Source: Candidatus Rhodoblastus alkanivorans (GTDB lineage: Bacteria; Pseudomonadota; Alphaproteobacteria; Rhizobiales; Beijerinckiaceae). Taken from it: a DNA stretch of 64,000 nucleotides. This document shows, one piece after another, positions 26,503-35,153 of this stretch (position 1 is the first letter of the stretch; each line of letters starts with the position of its first letter). The stretch lies in the NCBI RefSeq assembly GCF_022760755.1, contig NZ_JAIVFP010000001.1, positions 2,832,001 through 2,896,000 of the forward strand, in the 5' to 3' direction. The notes beneath the pieces are model-generated. The model saw nothing but the letters and a program-made list of their open reading frames with translations. It searched no databases and was not told the origin of the DNA. The position numbers were made by a program, and so were the translations under genes.

Positions 26503-27036
26503 TCAGCGGCGGCGCAATTCAAAGTCGCTCCGCAGGAACTGGAACAATTCGCGTCTCTGCCGATCGTCGAGGCTGACATAGAGCGGATCAGCGGCGTCGG
26601 CGAGTTCCTTAAGCGAAGCGCCCCTCGCGGTGAGGCTAGCCGCCATTTCGCGCAAGAGCGCGACATCGTTGGGGCGCTGGCTGCGGTCCTGGTCGCCGCG
26701 CTCCTGACGACGGGGGCGCTCCGCGCTTTCCAGGCCGGCTTTCAGCTGCGCGATCCCGTCGTCGTGCAATGCGATCCGCAAGGCTGGCCAATTCTTTTCC
26801 TGGCCGACGGTCAGATGCAGGCTGGCCTTGAGCTGGGCAACCCTGGCGTCGACGTCATTAGCAATCTGGTTGTCCGCCGGCGCCGTCGTCGGCGCCGCTT
26901 GCAAAGGTGAAGTTTTCATCATCGGCTCCGCTTGCGGGGGCGGAGGTTTGTCGCTGGTCTGGGCGTGCAAAGCGTTGAGGCCTGCGGCGCCTGTCAGGGC
27001 TAAGCCGGCAAGGCCAGTGATCAGAAATTTTCGCAT
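26503..27036 (-). CDS. Spy/CpxP-like (LTXXQ) periplasmic protein
   Basis: A 177-residue protein with a signal peptide (MRKFLITGLAGLALTGAAGL, cleavage near NALHAQ), a proline-rich linker, and a helical domain. The domain contains LKASLHLTVGQEKNWPALRI (LTxxQ repeat 1) and a second, weaker repeat YVSLDDRQRRELFQFLRSDF. Spy-type proteins act as ATP-independent periplasmic chaperones or modulate envelope stress kinases. The start at 27036 follows GGGAG and gives a proper signal peptide; the longer frame upstream has no signal peptide. Promoter copy 5 lies about 145 bp upstream. Confidence 0.75.
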   Translation of the reverse strand: MRKFLITGLAGLALTGAAGLNALHAQTSDKPPPPQAEPMMKTSPLQAAPTTAPADNQIANDVDARVAQLKASLHLTVGQEKNWPALRIALHDDGIAQLKAGLESAERPRRQERGDQDRSQRPNDVALLREMAASLTARGASLKELADAADPLYVSLDDRQRRELFQFLRSDFELRRR

Positions 27037-27178
27037 CTCGTGCTCCCAGGAATTCTTGCGAAAGGCGGAATCGACGCGGGCGCCGTCGCGCGACAATTCA
27101 CCGTGGCTCGGACGATGGCGTCGACGCTCGGGGACGGCCGCAAGCTTTCCTTTCGCGGAGCGCCTGAGCCCGTGCGAA

Positions 27179-27225
27179 AAACATCTCATGGCGCAAAGTG
27201 CTCCGGCAGCGTCGGAATACACTCA
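27179..27225 (-). promoter_or_regulatory. Stress-box promoter copy 5 (Spy-like gene)
   Basis: Minus strand: box TGAGTGTATTCCGA (27225-27212) and CTGCCG (27209-27204). The expected -10 position (around 27184-27179, ATGTTT) is a poor match. The box and -35-like element are strong, the -10 weak. Confidence 0.5.
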
Positions 27226-27358
27226 GACCCGGTTGGTTCGGAGACCTCGCTGACGAGGCGCGTTTTGCCTCACACGGCCAGATCGATGTGCCGAGCTGAC
27301 GGATTCTGATCTCGTCGCACACAAATCATGGGGGGAAAACGCATGGGCGTTGCCGGCG

Positions 27359-27405
27359 TGAGTATATTCCGATTCTGTCCGGTCGGCTTCCCGGAGCGGT
27401 AAATT
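27359..27405 (+). promoter_or_regulatory. Stress-box promoter copy 6 (csbD-like operon)
   Basis: Box TGAGTATATTCCGA at 27359-27372, CTGTCC at 27375-27380 and -10-like TAAATT at 27400-27405, about 148 bp before the CsbD-like start. Of all copies this box is closest to the enterobacterial RcsAB box. Confidence 0.65.
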
Positions 27406-27552
27406 CGCAAGTCGAACGGGGCGCAAAACAATCCGCCGCACCTGACGAGTTACGCAAGACGTCCCAAGCGGAACCGATGCGCGCTCAAGCGACCGCCACC
27501 GCTTCGCCGTCGCGACTTGCTCGCAAGATTTCAACAAACTGGAGCCATCAAA

Positions 27553-27735
27553 ATGGACAAAGATCGCATCGCCGGAGTCGCCAAACAGGCCAAGGGCGCT
27601 ATCAAGGAAGCCGCCGGCAAAGCCCTCGGCGACGCCAAGCTCGTCGTGGAAGGCGAGCATGACAAGGCTGAAGGCAAGATTCAGAACGCCGTTGGCGGCG
27701 CAAAGGACGTGCTGAGGAAAAGCCTGAAGAATTGA
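27553..27735 (+). CDS. CsbD-family stress protein
   Basis: A 60-residue hydrophilic protein with the CsbD pattern: DKDRIAGVAKQAKGAIKEAA, GKALGDAKL, EGEHDKAEGKIQNAVGGAKD. CsbD proteins are small, abundant general stress proteins with no known enzyme activity; the sequence predicts amphipathic helices. GGAG at 27541-27544 supports the start. It is the first gene of a plus-strand series with DUF3309 and DUF883 proteins, read from promoter copy 6. Confidence 0.85.
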   Translation: MDKDRIAGVAKQAKGAIKEAAGKALGDAKLVVEGEHDKAEGKIQNAVGGAKDVLRKSLKN

Positions 27736-27931
27736 CGACCGGGACAGAGCGTCGCCACGAAAAAATGTCGCGGCGCGGAAAACGCTCAGAAGGCGAACGA
27801 TGGACAATGCTCCGCCAAAGTCTCGTTGAAGGCTGTCCCCGCCTTCCAATCGTCAACCCGAACAATTTTCGCGCGGCGGCTTCGAAGCCGTCCAAACCGC
27901 CGCCCCAATCGCTCATTGAGGAGTTTTTTCC

Positions 27932-28087
27932 ATGCTCGGCACAATCTTGCTCGTCTTATTGGTGCTGTTTCTGGTTGGCGCGTTGCCGACCTGGTCGCAC
28001 AGCGCCGATTGGGGTTATTTCCCAAGCGGCGGAATAGGCCTCGTCCTCGTTGTCGTTGTCGTCCTCCTGCTCATGGGCCGGATATAG
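27932..28087 (+). CDS. DUF3309 small membrane protein
   Basis: A 51-residue protein of two hydrophobic helices (GTILLVLLVLFLVGALPTW and GGIGLVLVVVVVLLLMG) joined by WSHSADWGYFPSG, the DUF3309 signature. An excellent ribosome binding site (GAGGAG, eight bases before ATG) supports it. Members accompany stress genes in many alphaproteobacteria; the function is unknown. Confidence 0.85.
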   Translation: MLGTILLVLLVLFLVGALPTWSHSADWGYFPSGGIGLVLVVVVVLLLMGRI

Positions 28088-28196
28088 CCCAGAGCGCTTC
28101 GGCGGCTCATCGAAGGCGCTTGCCGCCGACTTCTGCGAACGGAGGCGCGAGAAGCCTTCCGTTTCGCGTCGCCGACCGAATGATCAGGAGGTAAAA

Positions 28197-28511
28197 ATGA
28201 CCAACAATGTTGCAGGTTCCGTCGCCGAAATCGGGGCCGATCTGGCGGCCCTCCGGCGTGACATCGCGCATTTGGCGGAAACGATGCGCGGGACGGCGGA
28301 ACATCGAGCCCAGGCCGCCGGGATTCAAGTCTCCGACGCGGTTGAGGACGCCCGGAGCAAGATTTCGAATGCCGCCGGTGACGCCCAGAAAAGTGTCAAA
28401 GCGGCGAGCTCCCAGTTCTGGGGCGGCATCGAGCGGAACCCGCTGACGGCCGTGCTGATCGCCCTTGGCGTTGGCATAGTCATCGGCTCGCTGGGCCGCT
28501 CGCACGAATAA
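28197..28511 (+). CDS. DUF883 (ElaB/YqjD-like) membrane-anchored protein
   Basis: A 104-residue protein with a helical hydrophilic part (IGADLAALRRDIAHLAETMR; AVEDARSKISNAAGDAQKSV) and a C-terminal membrane anchor NPLTAVLIALGVGIVIGSLG, the YqjD/ElaB/DUF883 layout. E. coli YqjD binds stationary-phase ribosomes at the membrane, so a similar role is possible. AGGAGG directly before GTAAAA-ATG is a strong ribosome binding site. It is the third gene of the csbD series. Confidence 0.85.
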   Translation: MTNNVAGSVAEIGADLAALRRDIAHLAETMRGTAEHRAQAAGIQVSDAVEDARSKISNAAGDAQKSVKAASSQFWGGIERNPLTAVLIALGVGIVIGSLGRSHE

Positions 28512-28568
28512 GCCGCGATGGTCCCGTGAATTGGGGACCGTCGCAGCTGAGCCACATGAGCGGATGCG

Positions 28569-28730
28569 CTAATTTTCGAGTGTGACGCCAGGCGGGCTGG
28601 CGTTGAGCCTGGGCTCCGGGGCAGCCTTCAGCCGCGCTTTTTCGTCGCGCTCCATGACGAGAAGGTCGTGGAGGATCTGAACGGTTGCAGGAAGCGGAAC
28701 GCGTCGTCCGAAGCGAATGATCTGGGCCAT
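28569..28730 (-). CDS. Small hypothetical protein
   Basis: A 53-residue frame with a good ribosome binding site (GGGAG, eight bases upstream). The product starts MAQIIRFGRRVPLPATVQIL and continues HDLLVMERDEKARLKAAPEP; it is charged and has no membrane segment. Codon use looks real. I do not recognise the family. Confidence 0.5.
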   Translation of the reverse strand: MAQIIRFGRRVPLPATVQILHDLLVMERDEKARLKAAPEPRLNASPPGVTLEN

Positions 28731-28852
28731 GTCTGGAACTCCCATTACGCCCGAATTCCGGGCGCTTCGGGCGAATTGAAGGGACGGGCGGCGAATGACC
28801 GCCGCGCCCCAAAATCATCGTCCCTTGTTCCGGCGAGCCGACAAAAGGGAAC

Positions 28853-28990
28853 TTATTTCTTCACTTCGGCCGGCTTGGCCGCCGGGGCGGCTGCGGGGGT
28901 CGCAGGCCGGCCAGGACTGTTCGCGGGCGACGGCGCGGCATGCGGCGCGGCGGGCTTGGCTGGGTCGGACTTCATAGGGCTATTGGTCAT
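28853..28990 (-). CDS. Small Ala/Pro/Lys-rich protein
   Basis: A 45-residue frame dominated by alanine, proline and lysine (MTNSPMKSDPAKPAAPHAAP to PAEVKK), probably disordered. It has only a weak ribosome binding site. It could be a stress-associated disordered peptide or a chance frame in GC-rich DNA. Confidence 0.4.
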   Translation of the reverse strand: MTNSPMKSDPAKPAAPHAAPSPANSPGRPATPAAAPAAKPAEVKK

Positions 28991-28999
28991 GAAAGAAGT

Positions 29000-29337
29000 C
29001 TCACTGTGTTGACGGTTCCAGATTGGCGTACGCCGATCCGGGCTTCACACAAAATAGATGACTGATCGCCCAGTGTTCTTGTGCGTCATTTGGCTTATTC
29101 GAAAGCCAGTCAGGAATATTATGCGCTAAAAAAGATCGCAAAAGCCTGCAAAGCGTAATTGGGTACGATTGTTTAAAATACAAGTGACCGATGATATTGG
29201 TAACAAAACAAACATGTAAATTACGAAATATCACAATCGCTCTAATAAAATAATTGCAATATTGTTATATAAGTGTTATTAGTAATTTAAATCGGTGCTG
29301 TAAGTTATTTTATAACGCCATGCACGGAGGAAATAAA
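29000..29337. other. AT-rich intergenic segment
   Basis: 338 bp of clearly lower GC than the flanks, rich in TAAAAT/ATTATA runs, with no credible gene. It ends with GGAGGAAATAAA in front of the 29338 gene and probably holds its promoter. No stress box is present. Confidence 0.4.
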
Positions 29338-29571
29338 ATGACACACACTTTTTTTGTTCTAGCGCTTCTTCTCGGAGTCGCTCTCTCCGGAGCTCCGGCG
29401 ATGGCCGGGGAACGGCTGAATGAGGGATTGATGGGAGCTGGGGCCGGCGCCATTGTCGGCGGACCCGTTGGCGCGGTCGCGGGTGGCGCGGTTGGCTATG
29501 TGGCGGGGCCGTCCATTGCCCGTGGGTTCCATCACCATCACCACTATCATCACCACTATCGCCACTACTGA
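29338..29571 (+). CDS. Exported glycine-zipper protein with polyhistidine tail
   Basis: A 77-residue protein with a signal peptide (HTFFVLALLLGVALSGAPAMA, cleaved near residue 23), a glycine-zipper segment (GAGAGAIVGGPVGAVAGGAV, GYVAGPS) and a tail of 15 residues made of His, Tyr and one Arg (FHHHHHYHHHYRHY). The zipper could insert into or span a membrane. The histidine tail could bind Ni, Zn, Cu or Co. GGAGG six bases upstream supports the start. A second gene of the same layout is at 35419-35694. I know no characterised family with both parts. Confidence 0.7.
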   Translation: MTHTFFVLALLLGVALSGAPAMAGERLNEGLMGAGAGAIVGGPVGAVAGGAVGYVAGPSIARGFHHHHHYHHHYRHY

Positions 29572-29639
29572 AACCGTCTATCCACGTTGTGCGGGATTTG
29601 CCGTCAAGGGCGGGATTTGGCTTCAGGCTATGCAAAACA

Positions 29640-29663
29640 GGGCCGCCGACTGGCGGCCCTTTT
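29640..29663 (+). terminator. Rho-independent terminator after the polyhistidine gene
   Basis: Perfect 8-bp stem GGGCCGCC (29640-29647) / GGCGGCCC (29652-29659), then TTTT. It ends the plus-strand unit and faces the minus-strand transglutaminase gene. Confidence 0.75.
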
Positions 29664-29703
29664 CGTTGCGCGATTTCCCCCTCCGATCGCGGCAGGATCG
29701 CAC

Positions 29704-30567
29704 TCAAGCCAGAGCCGCGACCTCGACTTGCACCGCCATGCCGATAAAGGCGTCGCTGGCGCCAACGAAACTGCCCGCCACCGGCATGGCCTGGCGGATG
29801 TCGCGCGCGACCGCGACGGGGATGAGATTAAAGCCGCCGAAGCTGCGGTTGGTCGGATCGAACGTGATCCAGCCCGCGCCCGGCACGTAGATTTCCGCCC
29901 AGGCATGCGTCGAGCCGGCGTCGGCTGAACCGTTGGTCCCCGGTTCGGCTCCATGGAGATAGCCGGAGACGATCCGCGCGCCAAAGCCCAGACAGCGGGC
30001 GGCCTCGACGAACAGCACCGCGAAATCGCGGCACGAGCCCCAGCCGCGATCGAGCGTCTGGACCGGAGATTGCACGCCTTCGTCTTCGCGGCTCTGATAA
30101 TTGATCCAGGCCGACACGCCGACGCTGAGGTCCTTCAGCAGCGCCAAAGTGTCAGTCTGCGCGCCGCGCACGAAGGCCCAGGCCCAATCGCGCAGGCGTC
30201 CGGTCGGATCGGCATATTGCTGGAACATCAGGGCGCCGAGATCGGTTCGCTCGTCTTCGGCATAATGAAACGGATAGAAAATGGCCGAGGCCGCAACATC
30301 GAAGATGGGCCAGGCGACGGCGTCGAGAGTCAGCTGCGTCACGCAGTCGATCGTCAGCGTGTCGGCCACGCCATTGAAATGGGCGGTCGCAATGGAATTG
30401 CCGAACACGTCATGCGCGAAAGTCACGGTCGCCTGCGGTTCGATTTTCAACGCGCTCGAAATCAGCCGCAATTCGCGGCTTTCGCGCGGGCGCAGCATCA
30501 GGCGGTGCGGTCCGAGGCTCACGGGCTGGCGGTAGCGATACGTCGTCTTGTGGCGGATTTGCAGCAT
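29704..30567 (-). CDS. Transglutaminase-like cysteine protease-fold protein (1)
   Basis: A 287-residue protein with an N-terminal Bact_transglu_N beta domain ([31 protein letters not shown]). A transglutaminase-like core follows with catalytic Cys in [12 protein letters not shown], His in [10 protein letters not shown] and Asp in WITFDPTN. Such proteins are cytoplasmic, often next to stress or alpha-E/circularly permuted ATP-grasp genes, and substrates are mostly unknown. ATG 30567 fits the family start. It is one of three paralogues within 4 kb, the others being at 31586 and 32408. Confidence 0.85.
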   Translation of the reverse strand: MLQIRHKTTYRYRQPVSLGPHRLMLRPRESRELRLISSALKIEPQATVTFAHDVFGNSIATAHFNGVADTLTIDCVTQLTLDAVAWPIFDVAASAIFYPFHYAEDERTDLGALMFQQYADPTGRLRDWAWAFVRGAQTDTLALLKDLSVGVSAWINYQSREDEGVQSPVQTLDRGWGSCRDFAVLFVEAARCLGFGARIVSGYLHGAEPGTNGSADAGSTHAWAEIYVPGAGWITFDPTNRSFGGFNLIPVAVARDIRQAMPVAGSFVGASDAFIGMAVQVEVAALA

Positions 30568-30813
30568 GGTCAAGCTGGGCCCCATCCTTCGCCGAAACAC
30601 GGAAGCTGCTTCCGATCAAAATCCCTTTGCCAAGGCGCCTTCAAGGGAAGCTGCCTGGAGGATAAGTATACATTGGCCAATCGCGGGTTCTCGGTCATGT
30701 GGCAAGACGATTGCTTGACGCCATTCCAGATCGCAGATGATCGTGCCATAACGTTGGTTATGCCGCCACCGTCAGCCCGGCGCCCTTGAAATGTGGCGCC
30801 GGCATATTCAGAA

Positions 30814-31518
30814 TCAGGGCGACGGTTTGACAAGCGGTTCGGCGCCGAGCGCGTTGAGCAAGGACTTCGCCGCAAGTTCCGATGACGCCGGATTCTGCCC
30901 TGTGATCAGCCGCCCATCGACGACGACGTAGGGCTGCCAGTCGCCGGCCCTGGAATAAATTCCGCCGTTTGCCTGAAGCATATCCTCGACAAGAAAGGGA
31001 ACGACCGCAGTCAGCCCGACCGCCTGCTCCTCGCTGTTGGTGAAGCCTGTGACCTTCCTGCCTTCCACCACGGATCGCCCCTGCGGCGTTCGCACATGGC
31101 GGAGAATACCCGGCGCATGACAAACGGCGGCGACCGGCTTGTCTGCGGCAAGTGCGCCTTCGACGAGCGCGATGGACATCTTGTCCTCCGCGAGATCCCA
31201 GAGTGGGCCATGACCGCCGGGATAAAATATTGCGTCGAAACCTTTAGGGGAAACGTCGCTCAATTTGAGCGTGCCCGCCAGAGCGGCTTTTGCGGCGGCA
31301 TCTGCTCTGAAACGCCGGGTGGCGTCGGTCTGCGCCTCCGGCGCGTCGCTTTTCGGGTCTTCCGGCGGCTGCCCGCCGAGAGGTGAAGCGAGTGTGACTT
31401 CGGCGCCCGCATCCACGAACACGTAATAGGGAGCAGCGAACTCCTCCAGCCAGAACCCGGTCTTTTGGCCGGTTCCGCCAAGCTGGTCGTGGGAGGTCAG
31501 AACCATCAGAATTTTCAT
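30814..31518 (-). CDS. DJ-1/PfpI-family protein, Hsp31-like
   Basis: A 234-residue member of the DJ-1/PfpI (class I glutamine amidotransferase-like) superfamily. The nucleophile elbow is AAVCHAPGILR (Cys near 131), with an acidic residue in FWLEEFAAPYYVF and FYPGGHGPLWDL upstream. The length and GQKTGFWLEE match the Hsp31/glyoxalase III-like branch, which detoxifies methylglyoxal or acts as a holdase under stress. It lies between transglutaminase genes on the same strand. Positions 30568-30813 hold no supported gene. Confidence 0.85.
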   Translation of the reverse strand: MKILMVLTSHDQLGGTGQKTGFWLEEFAAPYYVFVDAGAEVTLASPLGGQPPEDPKSDAPEAQTDATRRFRADAAAKAALAGTLKLSDVSPKGFDAIFYPGGHGPLWDLAEDKMSIALVEGALAADKPVAAVCHAPGILRHVRTPQGRSVVEGRKVTGFTNSEEQAVGLTAVVPFLVEDMLQANGGIYSRAGDWQPYVVVDGRLITGQNPASSELAAKSLLNALGAEPLVKPSP

Positions 31519-31585
31519 GTCAGCACCTGTGAAGTCGGGGCGGCGTTACTCAAGCCGCCGCGTCAAGAATGAGTGGCGATTCACT

Positions 31586-32407
31586 TTACGGAATGCGCGA
31601 CGGAGACTGCTCGTCGGTCAGAATCTCAAAGCGCACGAGATTTGCGACGCCGAAGGCTGTCGATAAGGGGACGTCCGCGGCGTCGCGGCCGCGTCCCATG
31701 ACGATGCGGCCGATGCGCGGATGGTTGTGTCGCGGATCTATGGTCCACCACCGCCCATCTAGAAAGACCTCGGCCCAGCCGCTGAAATCCATCGGGCTGA
31801 TGTCGGGCGGCACGCCGATGTCGCCAAGATAGCCTGTGCAATAACGCGCGGGAATGTTCAGGCAGCGGCAAAGCGCGATGGCCAGATGGGCGAAGTCGCG
31901 ACAAACGCCGACGCCTTCCTGCATCGAGTCGCTGGCGCTACGCGTCGGGCGCGCGTCGGCATAACTGAAGCGGATTTTCGAATGAACAAAGTCGCAGACA
32001 GCCTGAACGCGCCTGTAGCCGCCAGCTATTGTTCCAAACGTCGACCATGCGAAATCAGCAAGCTTGTCGCTGTCGCAATAGCGGCTCGAAACCAGAAACA
32101 GCAACACATCATCGGGAAGACAGGAGATTGGCGTCAAACCCGTGTCGGGCGGCGTTTCATCCGGCTGGCCGGAATCGTGGATCACGAAGCGGTTGCTGAA
32201 GGTGACCAGGCCCGGCGGCGCTTCCAGACGTGTTACGCGATTGCCGAAAAGATCGAGATAGGACCGCATCGGCAGAGGCGGAACGGAATTGATGACATCC
32301 GGCGAAACCAGATCCGCTTCTCGCGACGGATGGATGTTGAGCTGAAGCAGCATCGGCGTCTGCGCAGGACATTCAAATGCGATGTCAAATCCCGCCCGGA
32401 TGAGCAT
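31586..32407 (-). CDS. Transglutaminase-like protein (2)
   Basis: A 273-residue paralogue of a different subgroup. An N-terminal beta domain (RAGFDIAFECPAQTPMLLQL) is followed by a core with catalytic Cys in GVGVCRDFAHLAIALCR, then PMDFSGWAEVFLDGRWWTID and the family motif RHNHPRIGRIVMGRGRDAAD. The His normally found before WAEV in the other two paralogues reads Ser-Gly here, so activity may differ or use another His; I cannot tell whether this subgroup usually lacks it. Its ATG abuts the stop of paralogue 3 with no gap, so the two are coupled. Confidence 0.8.
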   Translation of the reverse strand: MLIRAGFDIAFECPAQTPMLLQLNIHPSREADLVSPDVINSVPPLPMRSYLDLFGNRVTRLEAPPGLVTFSNRFVIHDSGQPDETPPDTGLTPISCLPDDVLLFLVSSRYCDSDKLADFAWSTFGTIAGGYRRVQAVCDFVHSKIRFSYADARPTRSASDSMQEGVGVCRDFAHLAIALCRCLNIPARYCTGYLGDIGVPPDISPMDFSGWAEVFLDGRWWTIDPRHNHPRIGRIVMGRGRDAADVPLSTAFGVANLVRFEILTDEQSPSRIP

Positions 32408-33415
32408 CTAGCAGTCCTCGTGTTTGGGTTGCTCCGCCGTTTCGTCCGAACGGTTCGACGCGTTCGAGCGATGCGCCTCGCCCGAAATTCCATCCCATTG
32501 CAAAAGATTCTGATCACCCGTGGTCAAAGGCGCGCTTTCGGGGAGCCGTCGAACATGGACGGAGACCTCCATTCCCGCATCGTCCTCAGGGTCGCCGAAA
32601 TAGCATCCATGGAGGGGAATGGCCTGATGCGCCTCCCTTGCCACGGCAATGCGAATGAGATCCCGGCTGCCGACGATGCCATTGGTCGGATCGAATTCGA
32701 CCCAGCCGGCGCCGGGCAGATAGATCTGGCACCATGCATGCGTCGAGCCGCCGCCGAGATGGCGATCGTCGACGTCGCGATCCGGCACATAGATATAGCC
32801 CGAGACGAAGCGCGCGGCGAAGCCCATGGCGCGCGCCGCCTCCATCATCAAGGTTGCGAAATCGCGGCACGTGCCGCGCCCCGAGGAAAGCGTCTGCAGC
32901 GGGCTGCGCGTTCCCTTCGCGGTGCGGCGCTCATAGGTCAGCCCCTCCTTGATCGCATAGGTCAAGGTCATCAGCAGCCTGCCCGTCTCGATTGGGCGTC
33001 CTTGAGGGAATAATCGCTGAACCCAATGATGGAGTTCGCCGGCGGGATCCGGATAGTGCCGCTCGATCAGACGAGCCAGATCCGGAATTTCGTCGGCGTC
33101 ATAGGCGAACGGGTAATGCCGCGCGCGATCCTCCAGGAGAAATTCCGGCCCCTCGTAGGGGGTGTGCTCGAGCGTCAGATTGTTCTCCACCCGGAGGCTC
33201 TGCGTCACGCCGGAGAAATTCGCAATCGCCACGCAATTGTCGAACACGTCGTGAATCCAGCGCAGGTTATGGGGCCGCGGTTCGATATCGAGCGTGGCGT
33301 TCAAAAGCCGCTGATCGTTGCTATCGCGTGGGCGGAGCATCATCCGGTGCTCTCCGAGCCGTACCGGCGTGGCGTAGGAATAGGTCGTGACATGCTTGAC
33401 GGTCAAAATTGTCAT
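32408..33415 (-). CDS. Transglutaminase-like protein (3)
   Basis: A 335-residue paralogue close to copy 1: Bact_transglu_N domain (TVKHVTTYSYATPVRLGEHR), catalytic Cys in SGRGTCRDFATLMMEAAR, His in GSTHAWCQIYL and Asp in WVEFDPTN. A polar C-terminal tail of about 60 residues is probably disordered. ATG 33415 is preferred; in-frame sequence further upstream lacks family similarity. It is the first gene of the minus-strand pair with paralogue 2, and stress-box copy 7 points at it from about 285 bp upstream. Confidence 0.85.
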   Translation of the reverse strand: MTILTVKHVTTYSYATPVRLGEHRMMLRPRDSNDQRLLNATLDIEPRPHNLRWIHDVFDNCVAIANFSGVTQSLRVENNLTLEHTPYEGPEFLLEDRARHYPFAYDADEIPDLARLIERHYPDPAGELHHWVQRLFPQGRPIETGRLLMTLTYAIKEGLTYERRTAKGTRSPLQTLSSGRGTCRDFATLMMEAARAMGFAARFVSGYIYVPDRDVDDRHLGGGSTHAWCQIYLPGAGWVEFDPTNGIVGSRDLIRIAVAREAHQAIPLHGCYFGDPEDDAGMEVSVHVRRLPESAPLTTGDQNLLQWDGISGEAHRSNASNRSDETAEQPKHEDC

Positions 33416-33699
33416 GCGTTTTCGGCCGATCGCTGATCCGTTGGATCGCTGCGGAACCAGGGCCTGCCCAAAAGGGAAAGCCGATGGTCGCGCGAGCGCA
33501 AAGGGCGGGTCGCCGTCGCATGCCGCCGGGTAAGCGCCGCCGTGCTTGGCCATGACCAGGACAACGGCCGCCGTAGCCTAGGACAACGCCCAAGGGGTGA
33601 CAATCAGAAGCGTGTACATTTTTGGCCCTCTCGGCGATCTGGAGCCGCTGGGGCGTAGCCGCCGGGCGGTCCGGCGCCATAACATATCGCGCAGATAGA

Positions 33700-33745
33700 A
33701 ATCTAAGAGACGGAATCATCGCGCGGCAGCGTCGGAAAACACCTA
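33700..33745 (-). promoter_or_regulatory. Stress-box promoter copy 7 (transglutaminase operon)
   Basis: Minus strand: variant box TAGGTGTTTTCCGA (33745-33732), CTGCCG (33729-33724) and -10-like TAGATT (33705-33700). It is back to back with copy 8 in a 557-bp region (33416-33972) that otherwise holds no supported gene. Confidence 0.6.
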
Positions 33746-33855
33746 TGGACCTTGCGGCGATAGCCGGGACTGGATCGCGTCGCGAGGCGTTGGTCCGGCG
33801 CGCCGCCAGCATCGGAACGAAGATGCGCGCGGACGATGTCTCGACTGGAAGGAGA

Positions 33856-33901
33856 TGAGTAGATTCCGTCGCTGTCGCGACCGCTCACTCATCTCCATTG
33901 T
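33856..33901 (+). promoter_or_regulatory. Stress-box promoter copy 8 (small membrane proteins)
   Basis: Box TGAGTAGATTCCGT at 33856-33869, CTGTCG at 33872-33877 and -10-like CATTGT at 33896-33901, 71 bp before the 33973 start. Confidence 0.6.
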
Positions 33902-33972
33902 GCAAAACTGTTAGCGCTGCAGGCGAGACTGACGATCCCGCTGGCAGCCGGCGATCAGAACGGGGCGACAAA

Positions 33973-34125
33973 ATGTCGGTGCTAGGGAGCGGCCTTATCA
34001 GCGTGACATTGTTTGCGGTCGGCTTCGGCTTTTTGATTCCCGTCAGCGGTTGGATCGGCGACCTTGCCGATTTCGGCGGAATTCTTTCGGGAATCGTGTT
34101 TATCGGATTGCTCGAAGGCGGATAG
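33973..34125 (+). CDS. Small membrane protein
   Basis: A 50-residue protein with two hydrophobic segments (LISVTLFAVGFGFLIPVSG and FGGILSGIVFIGLLEGG) joined by a short WIGDLAD loop. No family is recognised. It is placed just downstream of stress-box copy 8, so it is likely a stress-induced membrane peptide. Confidence 0.55.
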   Translation: MSVLGSGLISVTLFAVGFGFLIPVSGWIGDLADFGGILSGIVFIGLLEGG

Positions 34126-34267
34126 CGTTTGGAATGCACGAATTGTGACCCGGTCCAGGCCGAGGCTGTCGGTAACGCAGTGATCAGTATTTTGGCGCGA
34201 CGTTCGACGTCACGATCGGCGCATCACCATTGCTTCTCGTTTTGATCGACACGTGGAGGAGGACACG

Positions 34268-34486
34268 ATGCGCATGCTTATCGCCCTGTTAGTGATTGCC
34301 TATCTTGTCGGCGTTGGCGTCACGCTAGCGCCCACGATTACAGCAAACTGGAACGCCGGCTCCGCATCGCAATTCGTCGAGAAGGTCGTAGCGGAACTGC
34401 CGAGAGCGTTATCCTGGCCGGCGGCGGCTTATCGCAGCGTTGCCCAGAAGCCCAGCGCTCCTGAAAAGCCTGGCGGCGCCCAGTAG
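34268..34486 (+). CDS. Small single-span membrane protein
   Basis: A 72-residue protein with an N-terminal hydrophobic segment (MLIALLVIAYLVGVGVTLAP) that may be a membrane anchor or uncleaved signal. A short periplasmic part follows (QFVEKVVAELPRALSWPAAA, YRSV) and a Pro/Lys-rich tail. GGAGGAGG ending five bases before the ATG is a strong ribosome binding site. Similar small proteins occur in other alphaproteobacteria, as far as I recall, but have no assigned function. Confidence 0.65.
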   Translation: MRMLIALLVIAYLVGVGVTLAPTITANWNAGSASQFVEKVVAELPRALSWPAAAYRSVAQKPSAPEKPGGAQ

Positions 34487-34636
34487 CCATCCTTACGCGA
34501 CGTAGACGTTCGCCCCCAGGCTGATCGAGAACGCTTTCCGACACCATGGGACGGCTTATTGCCGCCCCTGCCGGGCTTTCATCGCCGGGCTGGAAAAAAC
34601 GGCGCCCAAACAGCCGCAACAGCGCCGCGGCGCCTG

Positions 34637-34681
34637 TGAGTACTTTCCGAGCCTACCGGCGGCTTCGTCGACCGTTACGAT
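34637..34681 (+). promoter_or_regulatory. Stress-box promoter copy 9 (phasin)
   Basis: Box TGAGTACTTTCCGA at 34637-34650, CTACCG at 34653-34658 and -10-like TACGAT at 34676-34681, 42 bp before the phasin ATG. Confidence 0.62.
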
Positions 34682-34723
34682 GCAGAAATGCCAACAAGCC
34701 CCGATAGCCAAGGATTTCGAATT

Positions 34724-35116
34724 ATGGCCAACACCTTCGAACAGCAGATCTCCACAGCAAGCGCCGACGCACTGTCCAAGAGCGCCCAAGCCGCGGACAA
34801 GATCATGAAAGAAAGTTCCAACACTCTGACCGAAAGCGGAAAAGGCTCTGCCGCCGCCGTTCAGGACTTGATCAAAACCTATCAGGAATTGGCGGCAAGG
34901 AATGTCAAGAACCTGACCGCCGCCATGGAAGCGCTTAGCGCCGTGAAAAGCCCGGCGGAGTTTATGGAATTGCAGCAAAGGCTGATTAAAGAGAGCGTTG
35001 AAGCAGCCGTCAATGATAGCCGTCAAATCGCCCAGTTGACGAACGCCGTGTTCACTGCCGCTTTCGAGCCGGTGAAAAAGCAAATGGAAGCGGCGCAGAA
35101 GACCACTCGGACATAA
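34724..35116 (+). CDS. Phasin-family protein
   Basis: A 130-residue helical protein with the phasin pattern: FEQQISTASADALSKSAQAA, QDLIKTYQELAARNVKNLTA, AEFMELQQRLIKESVEAAV. Phasins coat polyhydroxyalkanoate granules and some act as stress chaperones. No PHA synthase is in the window, although the DUF3141 protein at 37.2 kb is distantly related to one. ATG 34724 gives the normal family start (MANTFEQQ). It is followed by a good terminator, so it forms a single-gene unit under stress-box copy 9. Confidence 0.85.
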   Translation: MANTFEQQISTASADALSKSAQAADKIMKESSNTLTESGKGSAAAVQDLIKTYQELAARNVKNLTAAMEALSAVKSPAEFMELQQRLIKESVEAAVNDSRQIAQLTNAVFTAAFEPVKKQMEAAQKTTRT

Positions 35117-35153
35117 GTCAGGATACTTATTCGTCCCCCCGATGTTTTTTTTG

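Noticed and set aside
31468-31560. Twelfth stress box before the PfpI gene (minus strand TGAGTAACGCCGCC)
   Set aside because: Only the first half matches. TTCCGA, CTGnCG and a spaced -10 are missing.
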